Shown piece by piece: positions 1-7,475 of a stretch of 46,035 nucleotides of DNA (positions are counted from its first letter, which is position 1; the number at the start of each line of letters is the position of its first letter). The notes below the pieces were generated by a model. That model saw nothing but the letters and a program-made list of their open reading frames with translations. It ran no database searches and was not told the origin of the DNA. Both the position numbers and the translations under genes were made by a program. Source of the DNA: Flavobacteriaceae bacterium (GTDB lineage Bacteria; Bacteroidota; Bacteroidia; Flavobacteriales; Flavobacteriaceae); the NCBI GenBank assembly GCA_016744615.1, contig JADGEA010000005.1, positions 1-46,035 of the forward strand. The letters run 5' to 3'.

Positions 1-1
1 T

Positions 2-100
2 TGGGAACAAACAAACAGTGCATTTAAAACGCAAAAAGGATTTGAAGATATGTTGGTAAATGAAGCTAATAAATTGGATAACCCTATAATAATAGAATAA
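2..100 (+). CDS. C-terminal tail of an unidentified protein (cut by window start)
   Basis: An open frame runs from the window edge to a TAA at 98-100 and encodes the last 32 residues of a protein, ending in DNPIIIE. The other two plus frames hit stops early, and the composition looks coding (Lys/Glu/Asn, few rare residues). The fragment is too short for a family assignment. No hairpin terminator is visible in the 211 bases that separate it from the next gene. Confidence 0.45.
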   Translation, partial: WEQTNSAFKTQKGFEDMLVNEANKLDNPIIIE

Positions 101-311
101 CGATTCTATCGGTTGTCTTACTCGTTATACAGCTTTAGAATACAAATCATTAGCTGCTCTGTCTTTAGTTATTCAATTCTTGATTCATATGAATAATGAT
201 AGTTTCATGATGTATAATTGTAATGAATATAAAACAAGATAAAATAGTGAAATTTTAATTATTCGTTTGTTAATTTATTTAACTTTGAAAAACAATATTA
301 AAATCAACGAT

Positions 312-950
312 ATGAAGGATGAATCCATACACTTTGATGAGGAATCGCAGAATTGGGATCAGGATCCTGAAAAAGTAAAAAGAGCAAATTTATTCGCAAA
401 AGAGATTATTGATTTTATCCCTCCTGATACGTCTATGAAAGCCATTGATTTTGGCTGTGGAACCGGATTATTAAGTTATGCATTGAGAAATAGTTTTAGA
501 TCAATTATACTGATTGACAATTCTCCTGGAATGATAAGTGTTTTAGAACAAAAAATCAAGAAAAATGGGTTACATAACTTTCAACCACTTTGTATTGATC
601 CAATGATCAAAGAATTAGGGTTAAATGATTTTGATGTGATTTTTTCTTCCATGACTATCCATCATATTCATGACCTGCATAAAATAATAAAGATATTTAA
701 CTTTAGTTTAAAAATGGGTGGCTATATATGTATTGCAGACCTTGTTACTGAGGATGGAACCTTTCATTCTGAGCATCCTGATTTTGATGGACATAAAGGT
801 TTTGATAAAGAGGTATTTAGTTTGGTTTTAGAGGAGAATGGTTTTCAAGTAGTATACTATAAAATAGTTTTTACTATTGAAAAAGAGGTAAATGGAGAAA
901 ATAAAAAGTACCCACTTTTTTTAACGATTGCTAAAAAAATGAAAGATTAA
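312..950 (+). CDS. Class I SAM-dependent methyltransferase
   Basis: A 212-aa protein with a Rossmann-type SAM-binding motif I (AIDFGCGTGLL, about residues 44-54), an acidic motif II (IILIDNSPGM) and a post-motif block DVIFSSMTIHHIHD typical of Methyltransf_11/25 enzymes. The substrate cannot be read from the sequence. The frame is open upstream to a TTG at 267, but the ATG at 312 is preferred. A -7-like element TAACTTTG lies at 280-287, so a transcript starting about seven bases later would begin downstream of that TTG, and the 15 extra residues do not resemble a methyltransferase N-terminus. The gene converges with the export operon, whose last stop is 18 bases away. The neighbours give no clue to the substrate. 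Confidence 0.8.
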   Translation: MKDESIHFDEESQNWDQDPEKVKRANLFAKEIIDFIPPDTSMKAIDFGCGTGLLSYALRNSFRSIILIDNSPGMISVLEQKIKKNGLHNFQPLCIDPMIKELGLNDFDVIFSSMTIHHIHDLHKIIKIFNFSLKMGGYICIADLVTEDGTFHSEHPDFDGHKGFDKEVFSLVLEENGFQVVYYKIVFTIEKEVNGENKKYPLFLTIAKKMKD

Positions 951-968
951 GTTTAGCAAAATACATTT

Positions 969-2135
969 TTAGAGATTCTTTTTCACTTTTTTGCTGTGTA
1001 AAAATCTATATCGGGTATACAGTAAAATATATCCGAAAAGTAATAGAATCAATAAATGGATAAACTCACCTCGTATTTGGTCAAAGCCTGCACCTTCAAC
1101 GGATAACATATTAAAAATCTTGTAGAAGGGAGTCGTTGGTAAGGTATTGGCAATATATTGAATGAATTTTGGCATAGAATCAACCGGCCATGAATAACCA
1201 GAAACTAAAAATAGGGGATAGGTTGAAAAAGCTAGAATTTCTGTCCATCCTATGGTTGTTTTGAAAAATGAAGCCAGAAAAATAGTATATTCAATCACCG
1301 CTAATATAAATATTGTGCTTACTATCAAGTGTAAGAATAATGAGCCTTTAAAATTTAAAAAATAGAAAGGGAAAATAAATTTATAGAACACAAAAAAATA
1401 TGCAATATATAACAGTACATAGTAAAAACTTTTGGCTGAGAATACCTTCATAAAATCAAAAAAGGAGGTATTTTGCATGTGTATTAGTGTTCCGTGTTGT
1501 AGTTCATGCACAGCACTTTGACCAAAACCAATGATAAGTGTTTGCTGTAAAATCAGAATTAATAAAATAGGTAATAAAAAATCGCCATAATTATTGGTTG
1601 CATTGTAAACAGATTTGATAACTGGCAAAATGGGCTGTGCTTGCTGTTTTGCAAGTTCAATAGGTATTTTATTACTTATAAAATATTTCATTCTAATTCC
1701 TCCAGAAACGCTAAGGATTACCTGTTGAACACCTTTATTTACTTCATTTGAGGTAAGGAATTTGGTATTGTTTAATATCAACTGAATAGTCGATCCATCC
1801 AAATTCATTGTTTTTTTCTGGAAATGTTTAGGGATGATCAAAATACCCTGGATTTCTAATTTGTTAAAAGCATCCATGGCATTTTCCATAGAGGAATAAT
1901 GTCCGTAAATTTTTACTTTTTCATTGGTATCAACTAGTAGTGATACTTTTCTAGATAAACTTGTATGATCTTGGTCAACTACTGCAATTGGTATTTGGGT
2001 TACTTCTTTGTCTTTATATATAGATCCGATAAAAAAGGCATATAAAATAGGTGCAACCAAACAAGTTAGGAGTATACTTTTATCTTGAAGGATTAATTTT
2101 AGCTCATCTACGAATATGGAGAACCAACTTTTCAT
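969..2135 (-). CDS. ABC-2 type transporter permease (second of two)
   Basis: A 388-aa inner-membrane protein of the ABC-2 family (PF12698-like). It has one N-terminal membrane segment (about residues 20-40), a large periplasmic domain of about 150 residues (IPIAVVDQDHTSLSRKV and following), then five or so membrane helices from about residue 185 to the end. This is the architecture of YhhJ-like permeases that work with HlyD and TolC partners. Its ATG lies inside the end of the preceding permease gene (4-base overlap at 2132-2135), so the two are probably translationally coupled and form a heterodimer. No Walker A or ABC signature is present in it or in the rest of the operon. Exported substrate unknown; YhiI/YhhJ-like systems are usually described as drug or envelope-component exporters. 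Confidence 0.85.
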   Translation of the reverse strand: MKSWFSIFVDELKLILQDKSILLTCLVAPILYAFFIGSIYKDKEVTQIPIAVVDQDHTSLSRKVSLLVDTNEKVKIYGHYSSMENAMDAFNKLEIQGILIIPKHFQKKTMNLDGSTIQLILNNTKFLTSNEVNKGVQQVILSVSGGIRMKYFISNKIPIELAKQQAQPILPVIKSVYNATNNYGDFLLPILLILILQQTLIIGFGQSAVHELQHGTLIHMQNTSFFDFMKVFSAKSFYYVLLYIAYFFVFYKFIFPFYFLNFKGSLFLHLIVSTIFILAVIEYTIFLASFFKTTIGWTEILAFSTYPLFLVSGYSWPVDSMPKFIQYIANTLPTTPFYKIFNMLSVEGAGFDQIRGEFIHLLILLLFGYILLYTRYRFLHSKKVKKNL

Positions 2136-3292
2136 ATTTTCATTTTTTTATGAGAGATGAGTAATGCAATTACAGTGACCATATATCCGAAAAGGAAAAA
2201 CAATAGCAAATTAATAATTTGAGGATAGAGATAATGAAATGGTGTGGTCATTTCAAATCCTTTGATAAAGGCCTTTAAAAAATGTGTGTACGGTATCAAT
2301 TGAGCATACCACGAATCAAAAGCAGGCATTGCCATGATTGGGAAAGTAAAACCACTAAAAATAAATGCTGGTGAATTGTAAACAAGTGACATATCCATGG
2401 CAATTGTTTCATCTTTAAAAAGGGTAGATGTCATTAAACCAAGGATGGCATTGACCAGTGAAAAAATAAAAATGATCACCATAAAGAATAAGGCATTTTC
2501 ACTTAGTGGAATTCCAAATAGTGGATATATTACTGAGAAAATCACAAGTCCAACTAAAAAGCCAATCAGTGTATAGGTGATCAGTTTCCCGAAAATAACA
2601 TTAAATATACTTTGACCTGACAGCTGATACAACTCTTTATAAGTTTTGTTCGTGTGTTCAGAATTGATGGAACGAGCCGCCATAAAAAAGACGATCATTT
2701 GTAATAGAGCGGTTGTTATTCCGGGAATTAAATAGAATAAATAATTGTAATATGGGTTAAATAATGGTTTGGTAATAACCTTTATAGGCATTACCATTTT
2801 TATTGCTTTTTTGTAAGGAATACCCTTTGCCTGAAACATTTTTAAATTAATTCCGGCAGAAACTGTATTGATAAAAGTGGCGGCTTCTTTATATAATAAA
2901 TTGCCATAAACAATATTAGATGAATTGGTATAAACGATTAATTTACTTTGTTCACCATGATAAATATTTTTTTCAAAATCTTTTGGAATCAGATAGACCC
3001 CTTTGATTTCTGGATTATCAATAAAGACAGATTCAAGATCATCGCTTGAATTTAAGAATTTGATAATGTTGAGTTTAGGAGAAGCTTCAATATTCTGGAT
3101 GATAGTTCTGCTTAACTTGGATTGATCTTCGTTTTTTACAGCAATATTTACATACTCAATTGTACCTTGCTTATAAATGGAACCTAAATAAAAAAAGAGA
3201 AGAGTTGGAATTATAAAAACAAGAATCCAAGCAGAAGCCCGACTTTTTAGTCTTTGAATTTCTCGGAGAATAATTTTAGTAATTGTTTTCAT
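2132..3292 (-). CDS. ABC-2 type transporter permease (first of two)
   Basis: A 386-aa homologue of the neighbouring permease with the same layout: N-terminal membrane helix (about 20-38), extracytoplasmic domain opening with VNIAVKNEDQSKLSRTII, then a C-terminal block of membrane helices (about 180-380). The shared VDQD/KNEDxSxLSR segment shows that the two permeases are paralogues. It lies 63 bases after the HlyD-like gene and overlaps the next permease by 4 bases, so all four genes probably form one transcript starting upstream of 5761. No ATP-binding domain is fused to it, unlike E. coli RbbA. Confidence 0.85.
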   Translation of the reverse strand: MKTITKIILREIQRLKSRASAWILVFIIPTLLFFYLGSIYKQGTIEYVNIAVKNEDQSKLSRTIIQNIEASPKLNIIKFLNSSDDLESVFIDNPEIKGVYLIPKDFEKNIYHGEQSKLIVYTNSSNIVYGNLLYKEAATFINTVSAGINLKMFQAKGIPYKKAIKMVMPIKVITKPLFNPYYNYLFYLIPGITTALLQMIVFFMAARSINSEHTNKTYKELYQLSGQSIFNVIFGKLITYTLIGFLVGLVIFSVIYPLFGIPLSENALFFMVIIFIFSLVNAILGLMTSTLFKDETIAMDMSLVYNSPAFIFSGFTFPIMAMPAFDSWYAQLIPYTHFLKAFIKGFEMTTPFHYLYPQIINLLLFFLFGYMVTVIALLISHKKMKI

Positions 3293-3355
3293 ATGAAATG
3301 AAGAAGTTATGTCCTCTGCAAAGCTGCGTTGAGTTAACGTAGAGATACGCTAAGA

Positions 3356-4339
3356 CTAGATCTTGATATTTACACTCATTCCTGGTCTCAACCCATCAAT
3401 ATTTTCTGTAGGAGTTAGATGAATTTCAAATGTTTTCATATCTAACCTGCCTTTGTCAGAAGTTGGAATCCAATCGGCAAAATCTGCCATAGGTGAGATA
3501 AAGGTTACTTTAAAAGTGTGGGTTTGGTTATCAAAAGCGGGGAGTGTACCTTCAATTTCTACTCCTATTTTAAAGTGATTTAAAAAACTTTCTCTTATAT
3601 TGATCACCGCGTGAATATCTTCCAATTTTTGAATAGTAAAAATTGGATATCCTGCAGGCATTACTTCTCTTTCTTCTGCCAGTTTTGCTGCAATTTCTCC
3701 GTTTACTGGTGCTATGATCTTTAATTCTTTGTAAAATGCTTTTGCTTCTTTCACCTTACCTGCGACAGCACTTAACTGTCCTCGAGCCGCTTTTTTATCT
3801 TCAATCCGGGCTCCTTCTTTGGCCATGTTATAAATAGATTTTGCAGCATCCATTTGTTTTTTAGCAGCATCTCTTTTAAAGGTTATCTCATCCATTTTTT
3901 GAGTGGATATCAAACTGTCTTTAAACATGTTATAAACTCTTTTGTATGAATTTTCGGCAAAAACATATTGACTTTTAGCCATTTCATATTGGTCATTTGA
4001 AGCTTTAACTTGCTGATCTCTAGCGCCTTTATTTGCTTTTTCACTTACGGATTCTGCTACGGAATACATGCCTTCTGCTTGTTGAACTTTGGCGTCTAAA
4101 ATATCACTTTCAATGGTTGCCAATACTTGTCCTTTTTTTACAGTTTCACCTAATTTCACAAAAATAGAATCTATCCTTCCGGGGATTTCTGAAGCAACTT
4201 TGATCTCAGTTGTTTCAAACAGACCAACAAAAACTCTTTGGTTATTTTTATCTGGTTTTAGAAAATATAAAATAAGAAGACCTATTATAACAATAAGAAT
4301 AGGTACGATTAATAATAAAATGTGTTTTTTACTTTTCAT
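3356..4339 (-). CDS. HlyD-family periplasmic adaptor (YhiI-like)
   Basis: A 327-aa membrane-fusion protein. A single N-terminal anchor helix (about residues 7-27) is followed by the first half of a lipoyl domain (IPGRIDSIFVKLGETVKKGQ), a long helical hairpin rich in Ala/Lys/Gln (about 80-205), the second lipoyl half (LKIIAPVNGEI) and a beta-barrel ending in GLRPGMSVNIKI. This is the usual order for HlyD/EmrA/YhiI adaptors that join an inner-membrane pump to a TolC channel. It sits 45 bases after the TolC-like gene and before the two ABC-2 permeases, which supports one tripartite exporter. Confidence 0.88.
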   Translation of the reverse strand: MKSKKHILLLIVPILIVIIGLLILYFLKPDKNNQRVFVGLFETTEIKVASEIPGRIDSIFVKLGETVKKGQVLATIESDILDAKVQQAEGMYSVAESVSEKANKGARDQQVKASNDQYEMAKSQYVFAENSYKRVYNMFKDSLISTQKMDEITFKRDAAKKQMDAAKSIYNMAKEGARIEDKKAARGQLSAVAGKVKEAKAFYKELKIIAPVNGEIAAKLAEEREVMPAGYPIFTIQKLEDIHAVINIRESFLNHFKIGVEIEGTLPAFDNQTHTFKVTFISPMADFADWIPTSDKGRLDMKTFEIHLTPTENIDGLRPGMSVNIKI

Positions 4340-4384
4340 TGGTATTTATTTTATAAATCATTTTCTGTTTAATAAGAAAAAAGA

Positions 4385-5761
4385 TCACTTAAGATTGTTT
4401 ACATTCAAACTTCCTGTTGCGATCAACAATTCCAAAGCTGCTTTTCGTTGTAAAGCGATCATTTTATAATACTCTAAAACAGTTGTTTGATAATCTGTTT
4501 CTGCTAATAGCCTTTCTGAAATATCAATAAGCCCTTCTTTATAGCTTTTTATGGCTAAATCTAAGGTGTTAAAAGCAACCTCTTTTTCTTTTTCCTTTAA
4601 AAGTATTTGTTGATTCTTTACGTTAAAATCTATTTTGGCCTTTTTTTCGTAAAGTTCTAATTTTTCTGAAGCATCTTCCTTTTTATTTTGAGCAATGTCT
4701 TTTTCAATAGTTGTTTTTTGGATTTCATTACTGTGTTTCAGTCCGTTAAAAAGCTCCCATTCAAAACCAACTCCTAATAAGTATGTAGGAAAACTTTCTA
4801 GATGATTTAAGTCAATATCAATCGGTTGACCTGTTATTGGTCCGTCAAAAGACGTTTTTGCATTAAATAAATTGAAATAAGACAAAGTGGCAAATGCCTG
4901 AATTTTTGGTAAAAAAGCATTTTTATTCATTTTTAATTTATAGTTAAAAGCTTCAATTGATGCATTAAGTGCTTTTAACTCAGGTCGATTTGTAAAACCA
5001 TTTTCTTGGTTAAACAAATTCCATGGTGAAAGATCAAATTGATAGGTTTTTAAAACCGATATATCTTTTCCTGTAAGCGTTCCCAGTTTTAAATACAGCA
5101 AATCCAAATTTCCGTAGATCTCCGTTTTTTTTGATACAATATTTAACTCGGCTGCAGTTATTTTTTGTCGGTCATAAGGAATTGCTAATCCGTATTGGAT
5201 AGCTTTTGTAACTCTTTCTTTTTCTTTATCCAGTCGTTTTTCACTTTCGTTTAAAACCAACTCAGCTTGTTTTAATAATTCAATTTTATCAAAAGTACCA
5301 ATTACATCTTTTATAATATTTGCTTTTTCACTATCGAGCATATAATTTTTTGCCTTGATCTTTTCATTATTTGCTTTCGCTCCGTAATTAACCTGTAAAC
5401 CAGAAAATAGTAAAGCCTTTGCAGTTAAATTGGTATTGAAAAAATTCCCTTTCATATCAAATTCAGATTCTCCTGAAAATAATTCAGTCCCAGAAATGGG
5501 TAAAGTAAAAGTGGGGATATCAGCATTGATACTACTTGTGCCGTATGCATACATTCCGTTAAGGGAAAGCGTAGGGATAAAATTTTGTTTGATCACTTTG
5601 GTATCTATGCTGTCCATCATCAATTCATTGGAAGCATTTTTAAGTTCATAACTTTTTTCCAAGCTTAATTGGATAAGTTCCAATTCGTTTTGCGTTAAAT
5701 TATGTTGCGCAAATAATGAAAATGAAAATAACAAAAATAAGAAAGGGCTTAGTTTTTTCAT
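4385..5761 (-). CDS. TolC-family outer-membrane efflux protein
   Basis: A 458-aa protein with a clear signal peptide (MKKLSPFLFLLFSFSLFAQ) followed by the duplicated helix-strand pattern of outer-membrane efflux proteins. Visible blocks are LSLEKSYELKNA, FIPTLSLNGMYAYG in the first half and FLPKIQAFATLSYF in the second. The long Lys/Glu-rich coiled coils (about 155-225 and 345-415) fit the alpha barrel. It is the first gene of the export operon. A perfect palindrome at 5788-5817 lies 27 bases before its ATG; it most likely ends the preceding transcript but could also be an operator. No TetR-type regulator gene is adjacent, although such regulators often head these operons. Confidence 0.9.
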   Translation of the reverse strand: MKKLSPFLFLLFSFSLFAQHNLTQNELELIQLSLEKSYELKNASNELMMDSIDTKVIKQNFIPTLSLNGMYAYGTSSINADIPTFTLPISGTELFSGESEFDMKGNFFNTNLTAKALLFSGLQVNYGAKANNEKIKAKNYMLDSEKANIIKDVIGTFDKIELLKQAELVLNESEKRLDKEKERVTKAIQYGLAIPYDRQKITAAELNIVSKKTEIYGNLDLLYLKLGTLTGKDISVLKTYQFDLSPWNLFNQENGFTNRPELKALNASIEAFNYKLKMNKNAFLPKIQAFATLSYFNLFNAKTSFDGPITGQPIDIDLNHLESFPTYLLGVGFEWELFNGLKHSNEIQKTTIEKDIAQNKKEDASEKLELYEKKAKIDFNVKNQQILLKEKEKEVAFNTLDLAIKSYKEGLIDISERLLAETDYQTTVLEYYKMIALQRKAALELLIATGSLNVNNLK

Positions 5762-5787
5762 ATCAAAAAATTGAAATGTAAAAGTAA

Positions 5788-5817
5788 AAAAAACATCTTT
5801 AATTAAAGATGTTTTTT
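5788..5817 (-). terminator. Perfect 30-bp palindrome, intrinsic terminator of the lipoprotein operon
   Basis: Both 15-base halves match exactly. The core stem ACATCTTTAA is flanked by an A run on one side and a T run on the other. On the minus strand it lies about 100 bases after the stop of the PliI-like gene and is followed by more T. The lack of an unpaired loop is unusual, but the A-stem-T form is the same as in other terminators of this window. An alternative role as an operator for the exporter 27 bases downstream is possible. Confidence 0.7.
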
Positions 5818-5915
5818 AAAGAAATGACTTTTAATCATAAAAGGGAAAATGTCTGACATGCCAGATAATTATATTTTTATAGTTATTGGGCGTTTCATCA
5901 ATAAAGACATTCCCT

Positions 5916-6548
5916 TTACTTTTTTAATTTTAATTGCCAAGAAGATTCGCCTAGTTTTAGTTGATATTCTAAAAATTTCATTTTACCTGTTGGGCAACAT
6001 TGCTCATCTTCTTTTTTATATTGTTTGTATTTTCTCATTAATTTATTTTCTTCCATATAAAAGGAATCATGCCCCATATAATTAGGAAAAAAATAGACAA
6101 AATCATCATCTGATAACTCAGGAATATAAATTGGAGTTACACTTTTATCCTTGTTTGAAGAAAATCCATAAACCTTAGCATAGGATCCTGATCCTGCTCC
6201 TTTGGTAATAACATATAGTTCGTCAAAACCGTCGCTATTTACATCGGCAACAAGTGCATAATTGAAAGGGTCACTATCTTCCATTTTCAATGATTCATTT
6301 ACTTCTGAAAATCCTTTGGTAGTAACCGTTATTTTGCTGATACTGGCACTAGATTTTTCTTCTGTAATGATAAATGTTTTCCCTGTCTTTGTTTTAAATT
6401 CTTTACTGATTATTTTACTTTTTGGAGTTTCTTCAACCTTTTTTAATTCAGTTTTTGGCTTTGAAGTTTCCTTGGTTTTGCTGGTTTTTTTCTCAACACA
6501 TGAATTTAAAATGGCAAGTATTGCCATGGATAATAGAACTTTTTTCAT
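5916..6548 (-). CDS. Lipoprotein with a PliI-like lysozyme-inhibitor domain
   Basis: A 210-aa lipoprotein. A short signal ends in lipobox LNSC with Cys17 as the lipid site, then a Lys/Thr/Glu-rich linker to about residue 50. The rest resembles periplasmic inhibitors of I-type lysozyme. It has an FG-GAP-like ADVNSDGFDELYV, then SGSY at 120-123 (the SGxxY-type loop said to enter the lysozyme active site in PliI), GHDSFYMEENKLMRKY (159-174) and CCPTG (184-188). The assignment rests on recalled PliI motifs, not on a search. It is the last gene of the lipoprotein operon, 40 bases after the broken small lipoprotein and before the palindromic terminator. It probably sits on the periplasmic face of a membrane and protects peptidoglycan. 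Confidence 0.65.
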   Translation of the reverse strand: MKKVLLSMAILAILNSCVEKKTSKTKETSKPKTELKKVEETPKSKIISKEFKTKTGKTFIITEEKSSASISKITVTTKGFSEVNESLKMEDSDPFNYALVADVNSDGFDELYVITKGAGSGSYAKVYGFSSNKDKSVTPIYIPELSDDDFVYFFPNYMGHDSFYMEENKLMRKYKQYKKEDEQCCPTGKMKFLEYQLKLGESSWQLKLKK

Positions 6549-6588
6549 TGGTTTATTGGTTTAAAAATTAAAAGTTGGTATTGGAAAT

Positions 6589-6812
6589 TCATCCCATAAA
6601 AGTCGGTAGGCATGAATATCTTTCTGGTGGTACACCGCTATCTGGGTCTGAATCAACCGACTCACTTTTACTTTCTGTCGTTTTTTCAATTTGGTTTACT
6701 TCTACATTATCCTTTGTGGAAGAAGAATCTTCTTTAGATATTTTTGATCACAAGAACTTAGAAAAATTAGGATTAATAGGATTAAAAATATTTTTCTATA
6801 GGGTAATATCAT
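6589..6812 (-). pseudogene. Small lipoprotein gene disrupted by a one-base deletion
   Basis: From ATG at 6812-6810 the frame encodes a textbook lipoprotein signal (KIFLILLILIFLSSC, lipid site Cys21) followed by DQK. It then leaves the coding frame and stops soon after. If one A is added to the A5 run (minus strand, 6745-6741), the frame continues as ISKEDSSSTKDN and further to a TGA at 6591-6589, giving a 74-aa lipoprotein ending in SCLPTFMG. The downstream part has a Ser/Glu/Lys linker typical of such proteins but no start codon of its own, because a TGA precedes it. The ATG overlaps the last 17 bases of the upstream lipoprotein gene, so coupling is likely. It may be a real mutation, a slippage site or a homopolymer sequencing error. 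The function of the intact protein is unknown. Confidence 0.75.
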
Positions 6813-7407
6813 AAGTAGATTCCATATCATCACTGGTACTACCAATTTTAGCATTAGATTTTTTAATTTCTATTTCATTGCTAAACCCTTTGGGTAAAGT
6901 GATCCAATCTTTTTCAGTGTGAACTCTTAAAGTGTTTGATCTAAAATGATAGATATTAATGTTATCATTTTTTAAATCAATAAATAGCTCATAACCACTA
7001 CTGGGACAATTGTTTGATTTACATCCACTTGCGTGAATAATCCGGTCTTCAATAGTAATTGGAGTTTCAGTATTCCAATCCCTTTTCATGTTGTCAAAGT
7101 TAAATCGTTGTATTTTTTTAAGTCGGCCAGCTAAATATTTGTTGTCAAATATTTTTTCCTGAGTAGGATATTTCCCGATAAGATCTGTTAGAAAAAACAA
7201 ACCAGGTTTCGATTTTTTTATAGATTTTTTTGTGATATTTTGGATAGAATCCATGATCCTAATTGAATCTATTTTTTTTATTATTTTGATCTCTTTGTCT
7301 TTTTTAATTGGAATTTCTTGTGTTTTTTCTTTTTTTATTTGGGTGCAGTTGAAAAGCACAAATAGAGAAAAAATTGAAATATACTTTAAAATATTTTTAT
7401 TTTTCAT
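6796..7407 (-). CDS. Lipoprotein with Ivy-like lysozyme-inhibitor loop
   Basis: A 203-aa lipoprotein with signal and lipobox LFNC (Cys21), a Lys/Ile/Asp-rich linker (about 25-68), then a globular domain. Segments LIGKYPTQEKIFDN and TPITIEDRIIHASGCKSNNC precede a strand pattern ELFIDLKNDNINIYHF. The CKSNNC at 129-134 has the same Cys-x4-Cys spacing as the CKPHDC loop of Ivy, the inhibitor of vertebrate lysozyme. The loop residues differ, so this is a resemblance and not proof. It heads an operon with the broken lipoprotein and the PliI-like lipoprotein, which strengthens the reading. The first 30 residues after Cys21 are very Lys-rich. Confidence 0.55.
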   Translation of the reverse strand: MKNKNILKYISIFSLFVLFNCTQIKKEKTQEIPIKKDKEIKIIKKIDSIRIMDSIQNITKKSIKKSKPGLFFLTDLIGKYPTQEKIFDNKYLAGRLKKIQRFNFDNMKRDWNTETPITIEDRIIHASGCKSNNCPSSGYELFIDLKNDNINIYHFRSNTLRVHTEKDWITLPKGFSNEIEIKKSNAKIGSTSDDMESTYDITL

Positions 7408-7475
7408 TAGTGATTTTTTAATTTTTGTTATTTATAATATTTTTTTGAATGGATTGTTATATATAAAATCATAGG

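Noticed and set aside
101..200. Short open stretch after the first stop
   Set aside because: It has no start codon, unusual Ser/Tyr composition and no recognisable motif.
267..311. Earlier TTG start for the methyltransferase
   Set aside because: It would lie upstream of the probable transcription start implied by TAACTTTG at 280-287, and the added residues do not look like part of the enzyme.
4089..4469. Plus-strand open frame across the HlyD/TolC-like junction
   Set aside because: It is antisense to two well-supported genes and its composition follows from their codons.
6575..6814. Plus-strand 79-codon frame
   Set aside because: It is the antisense of the broken lipoprotein gene, which has a real signal peptide on the minus strand.
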